A DNA stretch of 13,327 nucleotides, from positions 1 to 13,327 of the forward strand of contig JBBKWQ010000192.1 of the NCBI GenBank assembly GCA_037969115.1. The letters run 5' to 3'. Shown here one piece after another: positions 12,472 to 13,327 of this stretch (its first letter is position 1; each line of letters begins with the position of its first letter). The notes beneath the pieces are model-generated. The model saw nothing but the letters and a program-made list of their open reading frames with translations, had not been told where the DNA came from and searched no databases. Position numbers and translations under genes: made by a program. This DNA is from JBBKWQ01 sp037969115. Lineage in GTDB: Bacteria > Actinomycetota > Acidimicrobiia > Acidimicrobiales > Ilumatobacteraceae.

Positions 12472-13245
12472 ATGGATGTGTTCTTCGGACGTCGAAGCCA
12501 GGCTCGCTGGCTCGAGCATTGGGAGGAGATCTGTGCGAAACGGGTCGCTCACTGGGCATGGCTCGACGGCGACGAGCGGGCACGCCTCGGCGACATCATC
12601 GAGTTCCTTGTCACACGGAAGACCTGGGAGGCGGCCAACGGCTTCGAGTTGACCGATGAGATCGTCGTGACGGTTGCTGCTGACGCGGCGCTGCTGGTGC
12701 TCGGCCTCGATGTCGACTACTACCGCCGCGTCACTGCCATCGTGATGCATCCTGGCACGGTGCGGATCCGTGAAGCTCGGCGTGGTCCCGGGGGAGTGAT
12801 CACCGACGGCGAGCACTTGCTGTTGGGTCAGGCATCGCCGAATCAGGGCCCGGTGGTGATCTCGTGGCCGTCCGCAAAGCGTGGCGCGAGCCACCCGGAG
12901 TTTGGTCACAACGTGGTGTTCCACGAATTTGCGCACAAGCTCGACATGTTGACGGGCGTGGTCGATGGCGTGCCGGCGTTCGGCGATCCGGAGGAGCGTG
13001 CGCGCTGGACCCGCGTGATCCAGCGCGGTTTCCGTCGGCTTCGTCGCAGCAGCGGCGACCCGGTGCTGCGTTCGTACGGTGCGACCGGCATCGGCGAGTT
13101 CTTCGCCGTCGCAACCGAAGCGTTCTTCAACAGACCGCTCGACCTCGAGGAACATCACGGCGAGTTGTACGACGTCTTGCGGTCGTTCTACCGACAGGAC
13201 ACCGCTGCGAGAGTGCGTGCGGCCACCGCATCGGCCGACCGATAG
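12472..13245 (+). CDS. MtfA-like zinc metallopeptidase (M90 family)
   Basis: A 257-residue cytosolic gluzincin-type peptidase related to E. coli MtfA, which acts as an aminopeptidase and binds the Mlc repressor; the MtfA/M90 length is about 260. VVFHEFAHKLDMLTG (148-162) carries the HExxH zinc site (H151, E152, H155), and GEFFAVATEAFFNRP (208-222) the third ligand, probably E209. The N-terminal half shows the family's helical region (HWEEICAKRVAHWAWLDGDERARLGDII), ADAALLVLGLD, and the middle GPVVISWPSAKRGA. The Mlc partner is specific to enterobacteria, so the target here is open. The start is uncertain: ATG 12472 has no ribosome binding site, and the -10 placement fits GTG 12478 better. It is divergent from the DUF3179 gene with 64 bp between them. 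Confidence 0.88.
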   Translation: MDVFFGRRSQARWLEHWEEICAKRVAHWAWLDGDERARLGDIIEFLVTRKTWEAANGFELTDEIVVTVAADAALLVLGLDVDYYRRVTAIVMHPGTVRIREARRGPGGVITDGEHLLLGQASPNQGPVVISWPSAKRGASHPEFGHNVVFHEFAHKLDMLTGVVDGVPAFGDPEERARWTRVIQRGFRRLRRSSGDPVLRSYGATGIGEFFAVATEAFFNRPLDLEEHHGELYDVLRSFYRQDTAARVRAATASADR

Positions 13246-13280
13246 CGTTTCAGACGTTCACGACCTGTTGTGATCACCCT

Positions 13281-13327
13281 GCCCGGGTGGCGGAATTGGC
13301 AGACGCGGGGGGCTTAAACCCCCCTTC
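13281..13327 (+). tRNA. tRNA-Leu(UAA), partial (5' part)
   Basis: The last 47 bases start GCCCGGGTGGCGGAATTGGC and fold as the 5' part of a class II tRNA-Leu: acceptor arm 13281-13287, T8-G9, D-stem GCG/CGC around a loop containing GG, anticodon stem GGGGG (13308-13312) with CCCCC (13320-13324), and loop CTTAAAC with anticodon TAA at 13315-13317. This is the isoacceptor that reads UUA codons, called bldA in Streptomyces. The long variable arm and the 3' half lie beyond the window. A TAGCGT at 13243-13248, overlapping the MtfA-like stop, might be its -10 and would give a 5' leader of about 26 nt. Confidence 0.9.

Overview
This is a 13.3-kb window of high-GC chromosomal DNA with densely packed genes on both strands. 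It most likely comes from an actinobacterium. The reasons are a 27-residue ORF ending in the bL37-type motif SKANHGKRPN, -10 elements of the TANNNT type placed 6-9 nt in front of start codons (leaderless transcripts), a tRNA-Leu(UAA), and the family content (DUF3179, MtfA-like, YkuD, HhH-PHP). I lean towards an Acidimicrobiia/Ilumatobacter-like lineage, but that is inference.

Left part (1-6610): the 5' end of a FeoA-like gene runs off the left edge on the minus strand. Next comes a compact surface-glycan locus. A minus-strand operon reads, in transcription order, hexapeptide O-acetyltransferase > GT2 glycosyltransferase > GT4 glycosyltransferase > MATE/Wzx-like flippase. The first three genes are coupled by ATGA overlaps. 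A polyprenyl-phosphate glycosylphosphotransferase (priming enzyme) diverges from it on the plus strand and ends before a 15-bp UUCG hairpin. The 389-bp divergent region is unusually rich in direct and inverted repeats. Inferred pathway: the priming enzyme loads the first sugar phosphate on undecaprenyl phosphate, the two glycosyltransferases extend it, the acetyltransferase decorates it and the flippase exports it. No polymerase or chain-length regulator is visible.

Middle part (6611-9519, plus strand): a 15-codon leaderless leader ORF overlaps by ATGA the start of an HhH-PHP protein that resembles bacterial DNA polymerase X without the polymerase palm. It is followed by the tiny ribosomal protein gene bL37 with its own terminator, a VOC/glyoxalase-fold protein, and an anchored L,D-transpeptidase with a variant SAGC active-site motif.

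Right part (9548-13327): a lone Cas4/RecB-type PD-(D/E)XK protein with a four-cysteine Fe-S signature (minus), a small unrecognised protein (plus), a secreted DUF3179 lipoprotein (minus) whose stop codon abuts that of the small protein, a divergent MtfA-like zinc peptidase (plus), and the first 47 nt of tRNA-Leu(UAA), cut by the window end.

I see no CRISPR array, insertion sequence, prophage or recognisable defence island. The most distinctive signals are the consistent leaderless architecture, including two cases where a leaderless mini-ORF sits directly in front of a larger gene, the repeat-rich glycan control region, and the polymerase-less PolX-like protein.
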